Below, in pieces: positions 17,513 to 24,797 of a stretch of DNA of 64,000 nt. The stretch is taken from contig JAUSZU010000001.1 in assembly GCA_030817875.1 (NCBI GenBank), positions 2,170,001-2,234,000 of the forward strand. Direction: 5' to 3'. The translations under genes and the position numbers were made by a program. The notes under the pieces were generated by a model that did not search any database, was not told the origin of the DNA, and worked only from the letters and a program-made list of their open reading frames with translations. This stretch comes from Flavobacterium sp. W4I14 (GTDB lineage Bacteria; Bacteroidota; Bacteroidia; Sphingobacteriales; Sphingobacteriaceae). The stretch's first letter is position 1. Each line of letters opens with the position of its first letter.

Positions 17513-18913
17513 ATGCAATCAAGAAACTTTCACCTCACAAAGGCGGGAACTATTTTTTGGGTTATGTTCCTCAATGTCCTTTTTATTTTCCAAAACCTGC
17601 ACGCGCAAAAGATCGAGGTAATAGACTCCGTTGTCATAAAAAACAACTTCTGGAATTCTAAGCCAGTAAGGGTTTCTGCTGTACCCGCGCTGTTGCTTGC
17701 AGGAGGTGCAGCCAGCTGGGGAATCAGGAAAGATGTACGTAGTTTCCGGAACCGGTACCTCCCTACCTTCCGGTACCACTATGATGATTACCTGCAATAC
17801 GCACCTGTAGCCACGGTGTTCGGATTAAATGCGGCAGGAGTAAAAGGAAAAAATAAAATGGGCAGGGCACTGGTTTCTTATGCCTTTTCCGCAGTAATTA
17901 TGGCCTCAGTTGTAAACACAGTTAAATATACGGCTAAGGTAGAGCGTCCTGATGGAAGTTCGAGAAATTCTTTTCCTTCTGGTCATACAGCCAATTCATT
18001 TATGAATGCTACATTTTTGCATAAAGAATATGGTCAATTCCGCTCCCCGCTTTATAGCGTAGGCGCATATACGGCTGCTACTGCAACAGCGGTGGGCAGA
18101 GAACTGAACAACCGCCACTGGATTTCTGATGTTCTTGCAGGTGCAGGAATCGGGATTCTTTCTACCGAACTAGGTTATATTGTGGCAGATAAGATTTTTA
18201 AAGATAAGGGAGAACATATAAAATTAACCAACAATCCGGTACCTGTACATCTTAAACCCAGTTTTATGGAGTTGAAATTAGGCTACGCCCGGGCCATCAG
18301 TAAAGACCTGACAGCAAAGTCTGAAGATCTTTTTGCCAGAGGAGGGTTTAATTTCGGTTTAGAGGGTGCATGTTTTTTTAGCCGCAATTTGGGGATTGGT
18401 GGGGAGTTTGCATTTACAAGTTTTCCTATAAATGACAACAACCTAAAATTTAATGACGTAGATATACCTACGGTTAGCGATGGCCATTATACCCAGCCTA
18501 TGGGAATCCGTTACATACATGCCGGACCATATTTTAGCATCCCGCTTGCCCGAAACTGGTTTGTAACAGGAAAAATTGGTGCTGGTACTGCTGTTGGTGC
18601 CAAAGGAGAAATTATCCTGAATTTAAAAGAAGATTTCCAGGAGGTTTTTGGATCAAAAGAATTGCCTTATTACCGGTACAAACCTGAAAGTTCGTTCAGC
18701 TGGTCGGCCGGTGCAGGAATCCAGAAGCAGATTAAAAGAAATGTGGGCATTAAAGCCTATGTTAACTATTTTAATTCAGACAACGACTTTAAACTAGATA
18801 TTATAGACCAGATCAATACAGATGGCAGTTATGCTTTTAAAGATTATGGCTCGGAAAAAGTTAAGTTTGATAACCTGATATTTGGTATCGGACTTACCGC
18901 CTACCTCTGGTAA
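17513..18913 (+). CDS. PAP2 phosphatase fused to a C-terminal outer-membrane beta-barrel domain
   Basis: After a signal segment (residues 1-32, ending LHAQ) comes a PAP2 domain with all three motifs: KYTAKVERP (KX6RP), FPSGHTA (PSGH) and GRELNNRHWISD (RX5HX3D). From about residue 240 (SFMELKLGYARAISKDLT) the protein turns into alternating amphipathic strands ending LIFGIGLTAYLW, typical of an eight- to ten-stranded outer-membrane barrel. It should dephosphorylate a lipid phosphate such as undecaprenyl pyrophosphate or a phospholipid at an envelope surface. TATCTTTA at 17487-17494 may be its -7 element. Confidence 0.85.
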   Translation: MQSRNFHLTKAGTIFWVMFLNVLFIFQNLHAQKIEVIDSVVIKNNFWNSKPVRVSAVPALLLAGGAASWGIRKDVRSFRNRYLPTFRYHYDDYLQYAPVATVFGLNAAGVKGKNKMGRALVSYAFSAVIMASVVNTVKYTAKVERPDGSSRNSFPSGHTANSFMNATFLHKEYGQFRSPLYSVGAYTAATATAVGRELNNRHWISDVLAGAGIGILSTELGYIVADKIFKDKGEHIKLTNNPVPVHLKPSFMELKLGYARAISKDLTAKSEDLFARGGFNFGLEGACFFSRNLGIGGEFAFTSFPINDNNLKFNDVDIPTVSDGHYTQPMGIRYIHAGPYFSIPLARNWFVTGKIGAGTAVGAKGEIILNLKEDFQEVFGSKELPYYRYKPESSFSWSAGAGIQKQIKRNVGIKAYVNYFNSDNDFKLDIIDQINTDGSYAFKDYGSEKVKFDNLIFGIGLTAYLW

Positions 18914-18944
18914 AGTATAAGTAATCTCTCATTAATCTATCTCC

Positions 18945-19511
18945 ATGGAAACCTTTACCCACATTAAAACTGTTCTTGGCATTATCTTAGGGCTGAGTAT
19001 AACACACTCATTGAAGGGTGTAGTGAAAATTATTGAGCACCCAGACCGGTTCAAAGTATACACTGTCCACCTCTTGTGGGCTTTTTACATGTTTTTGAGT
19101 ACAGTATATTTCTGGTGGTTTGAAGTACATTTAACAGAGATAAAACATTGGGATTTTTTGATTTACCTCTTTTTAGTGATCTATGTAATCACTTATTATA
19201 CCCTGGCGGCTTTACTTTTTCCTGAGGACATGAAAGATTATAAAGATTTCAGGTCCTATTTCCTATCCCGGAAGAAATGGTTTTTCTATATCCTGGCCAT
19301 ACTATTTTTGTTTGATGCTTTCGATACTTATCTTAAAGGGCCAGGTTACCACATGGAGATGTTAAAGGTATACCCCATCAGGGAAATTATCCATATTATC
19401 GCCTGTCTGGTTGCGGCAAGAACAGATAATAAATGGGTGCAAATAATTACCGTATCTGCATTTATTATTTTTCAGATCTACTGGATATTAAACTATTATA
19501 TGAACGGTTAA
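18945..19511 (+). CDS. Hypothetical multi-pass membrane protein
   Basis: 188 residues with five to six hydrophobic helices (about 8-25, 40-60, 68-92, 110-128, 145-160, 165-185). The first contains LGIILGLSITHSL. It follows the PAP2 gene by 31 bases in the same direction and may be cotranscribed. I recognise no enzyme motif; the repeated aromatic and charged loops do not match a transporter family I can name. Confidence 0.6.
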   Translation: METFTHIKTVLGIILGLSITHSLKGVVKIIEHPDRFKVYTVHLLWAFYMFLSTVYFWWFEVHLTEIKHWDFLIYLFLVIYVITYYTLAALLFPEDMKDYKDFRSYFLSRKKWFFYILAILFLFDAFDTYLKGPGYHMEMLKVYPIREIIHIIACLVAARTDNKWVQIITVSAFIIFQIYWILNYYMNG

Positions 19512-19783
19512 CCTGGATCTTCATCTTACCTAACGGGTCATTTGTGTATACAGCCTTTTTCTGGATTGAAAAACAGATCAGCGCCTTATCCACATCATGT
19601 GATGTGCGCCCACCATTCTGGATTTACGCTGCAACCTCCAATAGTGAATCAATGTAACAGGCCAAACAGATGTAGTTAATGGCAAAGGAAGGGAGCTGTT
19701 TTTATAAATGTTTTTTGCAACTTAAAATATCAATTAATCTCATACTTTTATATTTTAAATATTTTCGCTCCAGGTTAAAAAAA

Positions 19784-20266
19784 ATGATAAAATATCTCAC
19801 TTTCAGCTTTGCTATTTCTGTTATATCATGGATAGTTGGTATGGTTGTAAATGCAGGGTTAAGCAAGACAGCATTTTATAAACAGCACTTCACAAAGCTT
19901 AATTTCATTACAGATGAACACCTGAATAGGTATATCGGGATAGGAACATTCAAATGGATCATTATTCATTCACTGTTTAAATATTTTAACCCCAAGCTGT
20001 CCCTTAAAAAAAACATAATGGCATTAGAATTACCCGATCTACGCAATGAAATGACAATCGCCGAAATCAGTCACCTGATCGGATTTGTTTTTGTGATGGG
20101 TTTTGTTTTGGTAAAAGCCGCGCAAGGTTACTATTTATTTGCCCTGGTCATGCTGATCGTGAATATACTGATGAACCTTTACCCCACATTGTTACAACAG
20201 CAGAATAAAAGAAGGATAGATAAATATCTTAAAATACTGGCGGTGAGAGGCCAAACCCAAGCTTAA
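19784..20266 (+). CDS. CrtO-like acyltransferase family membrane protein
   Basis: I start at the ATG at 19784 (MIKYLTFSFAISVISW), which follows AGGTTAAAAAAAA; an upstream ATG at 19679 adds 35 residues with no matching features. The 160-residue product has four hydrophobic helices. The centre (LPDLRNEMTIAEISHLIGF) and end (LMNLYPTLLQQQNKRRIDKY) resemble glycosyl-4,4'-diaponeurosporenoate acyltransferase (CrtO) family proteins, which carry a similar RNxMxxAEIxHxI and N-x-P-x-LLQRxNRxR pattern. Substrate unknown; no carotenoid genes are nearby. Confidence 0.55.
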   Translation: MIKYLTFSFAISVISWIVGMVVNAGLSKTAFYKQHFTKLNFITDEHLNRYIGIGTFKWIIIHSLFKYFNPKLSLKKNIMALELPDLRNEMTIAEISHLIGFVFVMGFVLVKAAQGYYLFALVMLIVNILMNLYPTLLQQQNKRRIDKYLKILAVRGQTQA

Positions 20267-20291
20267 GCACCCCTAAATCTTCCAATATAGG

Positions 20292-20354
20292 CTGCCCTAT
20301 AGTGCCTGCTTTGCCCGAGACTGCGCCATTTGCGCCTTTTGAATACGTTTCCAT
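20292..20354 (-). pseudogene. Possible DUF6266 N-terminal fragment
   Basis: The minus strand reads METYSKGANGAVSGKAGTIG, close to the conserved start of DUF6266 proteins (xxYxKGxxGxxSGKxGTxxG). The match stops there; the frame then runs 21 unrelated residues to a stop at 20229, overlapping the end of the plus-strand gene. Full DUF6266 proteins are about 200 residues, so this is a remnant if real. Confidence 0.4.
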
Positions 20355-20610
20355 AATTTTTGTTTTTTATTGAAAAAATGTTTGTTCAAAAAAAGATTGC
20401 TGTTTATACCGGTCTGTTTAAATCCATGCCCAAACCTAGCAGCTTAGCAGCATTGGCGACTCATTTTGAGCTTAAATGAGCCAAATTGAGCTAATTAAGA
20501 CCTTTATTGAGCTAAAATGGACCGTTACAGTTGTGGATTAGCAGTGCTATGGCCCGTGCACTTGTGGCGGCCCGATATCGTTAAGTTAAACCATTCGGCA
20601 CGAAAAATAA

Positions 20611-20681
20611 TTTAACCACAGATAGAAAGGATGCACACAGATATAAAAATCTGTGTTTATCTGTGCGCATCTGTGGTTAAA
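20611..20681. repeat. Inverted repeat of the CACAGAT type
   Basis: TTTAACCACAGAT and ATCTGTGGTTAAA form the outer arms; GCACACAGATA and TATCTGTGCGC form imperfect inner arms around ATCTGTGT. Similar pieces occur at 40972-41010 and 52842-52880. Non-coding; a dispersed palindromic element. Confidence 0.7.
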
Positions 20682-20793
20682 AACCCTGAACTTAATTACA
20701 TTGGGTGGCGGCCTGCCTAAGGGCAGCATAACCGTAAGCGGTGGTGCCATTCTGCGAAAGCAGGCGCTGGCTTTACCTTTTAGGTAGAGAAAA

Positions 20794-20876
20794 GGTAACG
20801 CCGGGGTAACCCTGGGGTAAGCTTGGGGTTAACTTGGTAGCAACAAAGGGTAAAGAACAGGTAAAGCAGGGGTAAT
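20794..20876. repeat. Imperfect 11-12 bp tandem array, GGGGTAA core
   Basis: About seven units of GGTAA or GGGGTAA spaced 9-12 bases apart (20794, 20803, 20814, 20825, then GGTAG at 20836, GGGTAAAG at 20848, GGTAAAGC at 20860, GGGGTAA at 20869). The period is not a multiple of three, so it is not a protein repeat. Confidence 0.6.
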
Positions 20877-21200
20877 TAAATACGGCGCTTTTGCTGGCTT
20901 TTTTATAGGCAGCCAGTAAATTTTTCAGGTAAAAACGATCGCCACCAGGTTTTTTATAGCCTTAATGTGCCATCTTTTACCTTACTTTTGAGATGCTTTC
21001 GCTAATGTTAGGTAATCTTTAACCTGTTGGCGGGTAAGTTGCGCTTTGGGGGCGCTAAAGAGATCGATAAAAGTAAAGGTTGGTTATTCTTTGTTCAGCA
21101 CTTGGTACAGTGTGAAAAATCAAATTATAATATTGTTTTTCCAATTGGAAATCAATACGCAAAACATTAATTTTAAGCACACAACAACGAAACCATAACT

Positions 21201-22253
21201 ATGAAATTCATTTTCATCTTACTTTTTATCGTTTCTTTTGGGGCATCTGCTCAGGAACTGAAAATCCTTTTGATCGGTGTTTCTCATAACTACAGCAATT
21301 ACCAAAAGCAGGATTTTTCGGGTATTTATCGCAAAATTCAACAATTTAAGCCCACAGCATTTTTCGGGGAATTTCTGAGTAAGGAAGATGAACAGCATGT
21401 TATGGACTATTGGTGTAAGAAAGATAACCTGAAAAGATTACAGACACTTAGAAAAAACAGATATATCCCAACAGATCAGCTACCTAAAAAAATTGACAGT
21501 TTAAAAAAACGCTGCCTACAAGATCCTGAAAACTATAAGTTAAAAACGGACCTGGCCCATGCTTACTACCTTAACCAGGATGTTTCTAATGGTCACTATC
21601 AATATTGGCAGGTTTTCGACCGGCTTAAACAATCGCCGGACAATCAGCTGCAAACTTATGTCAATCAATTGCTGAGTCCTGAATTGGATACTACCGGGCG
21701 AAGCATGAGGAGATTGAAAACCTCCGAATACGCATTGATCGCATTCCCGATGATGCGGAAAATCGGCATCAAGGAATTACTGTCCATGGATTGCCAGGAC
21801 TATGACCTGAACTGGAATGCATCCTGGTCTGTGAGCGATGAAAAATTCAATATATTCAGAAAGGATACTTCCGCCGCCTTTCAGCGAGCGCTGAAGGAAA
21901 AACTGGCTAAAATAAATACAGGTTTCGGGCAATATGATAAAATTGAGAAATCTTCTACTCAGGTAACCGAATGGCTGAACACAGCTGAAGCATCTGCAAT
22001 TTCCGCATCAGGAGATTTCTATCTGCCGGAGCTGTATGATATGAAGAACTTTCCTAAAGAAGAAATGCTTTCCAAGATCCATTGGTGGCTGATGAGAAAT
22101 GAGGGGATGTGCAACAATGTACTAAACCGTTCAAAAGAGAAAGGGGTTAAGCGGGTTGTTGTAATGGCCGGAGCAAACCATCGCAAATATATGCAGGACA
22201 TTTTCGAAAAGATGCCCGGGGTAATTGTCAGAAACATTAATGAGGTCGAATAG
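21201..22253 (+). CDS. Secreted DUF5694 / TraB-like protein
   Basis: A signal peptide (MKFIFILLFIVSFGASAQ) precedes a 330-residue domain that starts LKILLIGVSHNYSN, continues with KPTAFFGEFLSKEDE, and ends with VKRVVVMAGANHRKYMQDI. This order (strand with GxxH, a Glu-containing strand, a late GxxH strand) resembles the TraB/ChaN/DUF5694 clan, whose members are suspected metal-dependent hydrolases. His28 and His342-area residues would be the ligands. The function is not established; clan membership is moderately supported. Confidence 0.5.
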   Translation: MKFIFILLFIVSFGASAQELKILLIGVSHNYSNYQKQDFSGIYRKIQQFKPTAFFGEFLSKEDEQHVMDYWCKKDNLKRLQTLRKNRYIPTDQLPKKIDSLKKRCLQDPENYKLKTDLAHAYYLNQDVSNGHYQYWQVFDRLKQSPDNQLQTYVNQLLSPELDTTGRSMRRLKTSEYALIAFPMMRKIGIKELLSMDCQDYDLNWNASWSVSDEKFNIFRKDTSAAFQRALKEKLAKINTGFGQYDKIEKSSTQVTEWLNTAEASAISASGDFYLPELYDMKNFPKEEMLSKIHWWLMRNEGMCNNVLNRSKEKGVKRVVVMAGANHRKYMQDIFEKMPGVIVRNINEVE

Positions 22254-22398
22254 TTTTACCGGAAAACGGTGGGATGAATGTACCACGCCCCCTCGGAAAA
22301 CATTTCTTTCCTTAATTATTTATATCCAAGCAGGTTACCCAGGTTACTATTAATTTAATTCGCTTTAACCAAAAGCCACCTTTTTTATATTGTTAAAA

Positions 22399-22671
22399 TC
22401 AGTATTCAACCATTTCATTATCCAGAAAGCAGTACATCCACCGTTCTCCAGGTTCTGATGAGATGATAACAGGATGTTTTTCTGCCCGGCAATGATGCGA
22501 CATGTGTTGCATTGGCGATGAGTCACAGCATAAAGTAATGCCACAAGTTTGGCATGTACGAAGATGCACCCAATCTGTACCTTGTTTTATACAGGCTTCA
22601 CAAACACGTTCTTTTGCAGTTTTTAATTCTTTTACAGCCTCAATGTGGCTGCAGATGCTGTTGTTTTCCAT
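22399..22671 (-). CDS. UBP-type zinc finger protein
   Basis: The 90-residue protein is almost entirely one zf-UBP domain: CSHIEAVKEL, ERVCEACIKQG, RTCQTCGITLCC, then HMSHHCRAEKH and RWMYCFLDN. The Cys and His positions bind zinc. In eukaryotes this fold binds ubiquitin tails; in bacteria it often stands next to or is fused with a thioredoxin-reductase-like flavoprotein, as here, where the two genes are separated by 2 bases. A role as redox or docking partner of that enzyme is inferred. Confidence 0.88.
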   Translation of the reverse strand: MENNSICSHIEAVKELKTAKERVCEACIKQGTDWVHLRTCQTCGITLCCDSSPMQHMSHHCRAEKHPVIISSEPGERWMYCFLDNEMVEY

Positions 22672-22673
22672 AA

Positions 22674-23918
22674 TTACAATTTTGATAAATATTGATGAAC
22701 CTGAGTTACCGCCATGGCACCTTCGCCTACAGCCGATGCAACCCTTTTTACCGAATTAAACCTCACATCACCAGCAGCAAAAGAGCCCGGAACACTGGTT
22801 TCTAAATGATAAGGCGGCCGTTCCAGCTCCCAACACATCTTATATTGATCCAGGTTAAGCAGATCGTTACCTGTATAAAGATAACCATTTCTATCCCTGC
22901 AGATTGCAGTTTCAACAGCCCATTCGGTATTGGGTTTTCCACCTATGCAGATGAATAATTTTGATGTCTCGTGCCATGTTTCTGTTCCATCCTGGCTGTT
23001 TACAATTTTGATGCGCTGTAAATAATCATCACCTTCCAATGCCGCTACTTCAGCATAATACAGGACATGAATATTCTTAATCGATGCTATACGCTGAATC
23101 AGGTATTCAGATAGGGTATCTGCAAGGTTACCTTTTCGGATCACCATGAAAACGCGTTTGGCAAAGCCAGAAAAATAGGTAGCAGCCTGTCCGGCAGAGT
23201 TTCCACCGCCAACAATATAAAGATCTTTATCCTGACAGAAAAAAGCTTCACTTGCACCGGCACCATAATAAACCCCTTTATGAAAAAACCGGTCCTCATC
23301 AGGAAGATTCAGTCTGGCATACTCCACTCCTGTTGCGCAGATATTTGTTTTAGCGACAAGCTTTTCTCCGCTTGCAAAATCTACATGGATTCTATTGTCA
23401 TAAAATGCACCTTTGATCCCCTCTTTTAAAAGCAAAATCTCAACCCCGAATTTTAGTGCTTGCTGCCTGGCTCTTTCAGCAAGGTTCGCCCCGGATATCC
23501 CTTCAGGAAACCCCAGGTAATTTTCGATCAACGAACTTGTACCAGCCTGTCCACCAATGGCCTCACGTTCAATCAGGATAGTTTTCAGCCCTTCTGATGC
23601 CGCATAAACCGCAGCGCTTAATCCCGCAGGACCTGCGCCGTAAATCGAAAGATCGTATTCTGCATATTTGGGTTCGGTAATCCAGCCCAGGTTACAGGCA
23701 ATCTGCTCTAAACTTGGATTTACAATCACTTTGCCATCAGGGAATTCTATTACAGGTTGCTTATCCGGATTATTAAATGAGGTGATTCCCTGGCCCCATC
23801 CCAAATCATCATGGGTAATGTCGAACCATTCGAAATCGATAACACTTCGTTTTAAAAAGTCTCTTATGGGGTAAATTTCAGGAGAATCTGGTTTACCATA
23901 TAGTTTTAGCTTGTTCAT
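22674..23918 (-). CDS. Thioredoxin-reductase-like FAD oxidoreductase with N-terminal thioredoxin-fold domain
   Basis: Residues 1-80 form a glutaredoxin-like domain without CxxC (KLYGKPDSPEIYPIRDFL). Residues 86-414 form the two-nucleotide-binding flavoprotein: FAD motif YGAGPAGLSAAVYAASEG, NADPH motif IVGGGNSAGQAATYF and terminal FAD-binding GSFAAGDVRF. The catalytic CxxC of true thioredoxin reductases, expected just before the NADPH motif, is replaced by YYGAGASEAFFC. It therefore cannot be a classical thioredoxin reductase and may pass electrons to another acceptor. It is followed by the zf-UBP gene in the same operon. Confidence 0.88.
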   Translation of the reverse strand: MNKLKLYGKPDSPEIYPIRDFLKRSVIDFEWFDITHDDLGWGQGITSFNNPDKQPVIEFPDGKVIVNPSLEQIACNLGWITEPKYAEYDLSIYGAGPAGLSAAVYAASEGLKTILIEREAIGGQAGTSSLIENYLGFPEGISGANLAERARQQALKFGVEILLLKEGIKGAFYDNRIHVDFASGEKLVAKTNICATGVEYARLNLPDEDRFFHKGVYYGAGASEAFFCQDKDLYIVGGGNSAGQAATYFSGFAKRVFMVIRKGNLADTLSEYLIQRIASIKNIHVLYYAEVAALEGDDYLQRIKIVNSQDGTETWHETSKLFICIGGKPNTEWAVETAICRDRNGYLYTGNDLLNLDQYKMCWELERPPYHLETSVPGSFAAGDVRFNSVKRVASAVGEGAMAVTQVHQYLSKL

Positions 23919-23927
23919 GGGCAGTTC

Positions 23928-24260
23928 CTAATCCGTTCGGATTTTTATTTTTTTAATCACTTCATCACCAGCGCTTTCGGATGAAGTGCCGTAACCGTTC
24001 ACAAAGATTCCTTTTATCTTACCATCAATAGAGGATATGGCATAAACAATGGCCTCATCATCGGGGTCGGATTCTCCTTCAAAACGATAATGTTTATCAA
24101 TCAAAAATTGCTCGGGAGACTCCTGAATTGGATTTCTTCCGCTACTCAACTGGCTACTTTTCAAATTGAAGTCGACAATATAACCCTGATTAACCAGGGC
24201 ATTTACAACTTCGGAAAGTGAAGTCATTTCTCCGATATGTTTTAAATAATCGTTATCCAT
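23928..24260 (-). CDS. Conserved Bacteroidota protein (often mislabelled phosphoribosylpyrophosphate synthetase)
   Basis: Starting at the ATG at 24260 (MDNDYLKHIGEM), the product has 110 residues; the longer frame to 24332 adds a hydrophobic, unlikely leader. The pattern NALVNQGYIVDFNLKSSQL, then HYRFEGESDPDDEAIVYAIS and IKGIFVNGYGTSSES, matches a small cytoplasmic family widespread in Bacteroidota that some databases label PRPP synthetase without basis. It leads the flavoprotein/zf-UBP operon (9-base gap). A sigma-54-like element lies at 24293-24309. Confidence 0.65.
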   Translation of the reverse strand: MDNDYLKHIGEMTSLSEVVNALVNQGYIVDFNLKSSQLSSGRNPIQESPEQFLIDKHYRFEGESDPDDEAIVYAISSIDGKIKGIFVNGYGTSSESAGDEVIKKIKIRTD

Positions 24261-24292
24261 AATCCTTTGTCCTTTTAAATGACGTGTTAATT

Positions 24293-24309
24293 TACCAAAA
24301 AACAAACCA
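24293..24309 (-). promoter_or_regulatory. Possible sigma-54 -24/-12 element
   Basis: The minus strand reads TGGTTT-GTTTT-TTGGTA, compared with consensus TGGCAC-N5-TTGCA. The -12 GC is replaced by GG, as in the similar element at 40856-40871. It ends about 33 bases before the preferred start at 24260. Confidence 0.3.
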
Positions 24310-24343
24310 ACACACAACACACTGTAAAACAAAACTTTAAAAA

Positions 24344-24356
24344 TAAATCAACAATA
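24344..24356 (-). promoter_or_regulatory. Shared motif site, one mismatch
   Basis: The minus strand reads TATTGTTGATTTA, one base from the TATCGTTGATTTA found at 40930-40950 and 47447-47463. It lies 84-96 bases upstream of the 24260 start, a usual place for an activator site of a sigma-54 promoter. Confidence 0.35.
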
Positions 24357-24509
24357 AATATTGACGATATAAAGTGAATTTATGATAAAATTCGGGCATA
24401 TTTATTTTTTAAAATATTAATGAACAAAAGATAAGCTATTCAATGTATAAAAAAGCAAAAAATAGCGGTTTAAACTAATTTAAATGGCTATCTTTAAAAC
24501 AAAAAGATC

Positions 24510-24689
24510 ATGATTATAGACCCAAACAAAGAAGAACTTTCTGACGATAAGGAAGATGCACTAACCAGCGAGGAAGATGCCTTAAATCAAAGCACAATCA
24601 TCAGTGATGAAAGGGCTGCCGAACACGATGCCGACTTGTTAGACCAGGCAGACAAGGCCTCCCGCTCCTCTTTCGAATTGGATATTTAG
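24510..24689 (+). CDS. Small acidic protein, 59 residues
   Basis: ATG at 24510 to TAG at 24689 reads MIIDPNKEELSDDKEDALTS and ends SRSSFELDI. About a third of residues are Asp or Glu, there is no membrane segment, and disorder is likely. Support for a real gene: a possible -7 element TATCTTTA at 24489-24496, a clean stop, and a perfect 14-bp terminator 21 bases later. I know no named family; an acidic nucleoid- or stress-related role would be a guess. Confidence 0.6.
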   Translation: MIIDPNKEELSDDKEDALTSEEDALNQSTIISDERAAEHDADLLDQADKASRSSFELDI

Positions 24690-24709
24690 GCCAATCGTTA
24701 TGCCGGGAA

Positions 24710-24751
24710 AAATGGCGATATCTTTGGAAATTTCAGGAGATATCGCCATTT
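24710..24751. terminator. Bidirectional terminator
   Basis: Perfect 14-bp stem AAATGGCGATATCT / AGATATCGCCATTT with a 14-nt loop, between the small acidic gene (plus) and the sigma-54 activator gene (minus). A-rich and T-rich flanks on both sides fit use in both directions. Confidence 0.75.
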
Positions 24752-24797
24752 CAGTAAGCATTGCTCAATAAGCACGAACCCTAGCGCTTCAAGATGA

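Larger units (their letters stand above)
20267..21200. other. Decayed, repeat-rich gap
   Basis: There is no intact gene in 930 bases. The gap holds a fragment resembling a DUF6266 N-terminus (20292-20354, minus), a run of spaced TGAGCTA words (20463-20518), an inverted repeat (20611-20681), a G-rich tandem array (20794-20876), and two short open minus-strand stretches without starts: 20779-20972 (reading GYKKPGGDRFYLKNLLAAYK) and 20987-21087 (PTFTFIDLFSAPKAQLTRQQ). These look like remnants of genes I cannot identify. Confidence 0.6.

Noticed and set aside
20463..20518. Short CRISPR-like array
   Set aside because: The repeated word is only 7 bases, spacing is irregular, and there are no cas genes.
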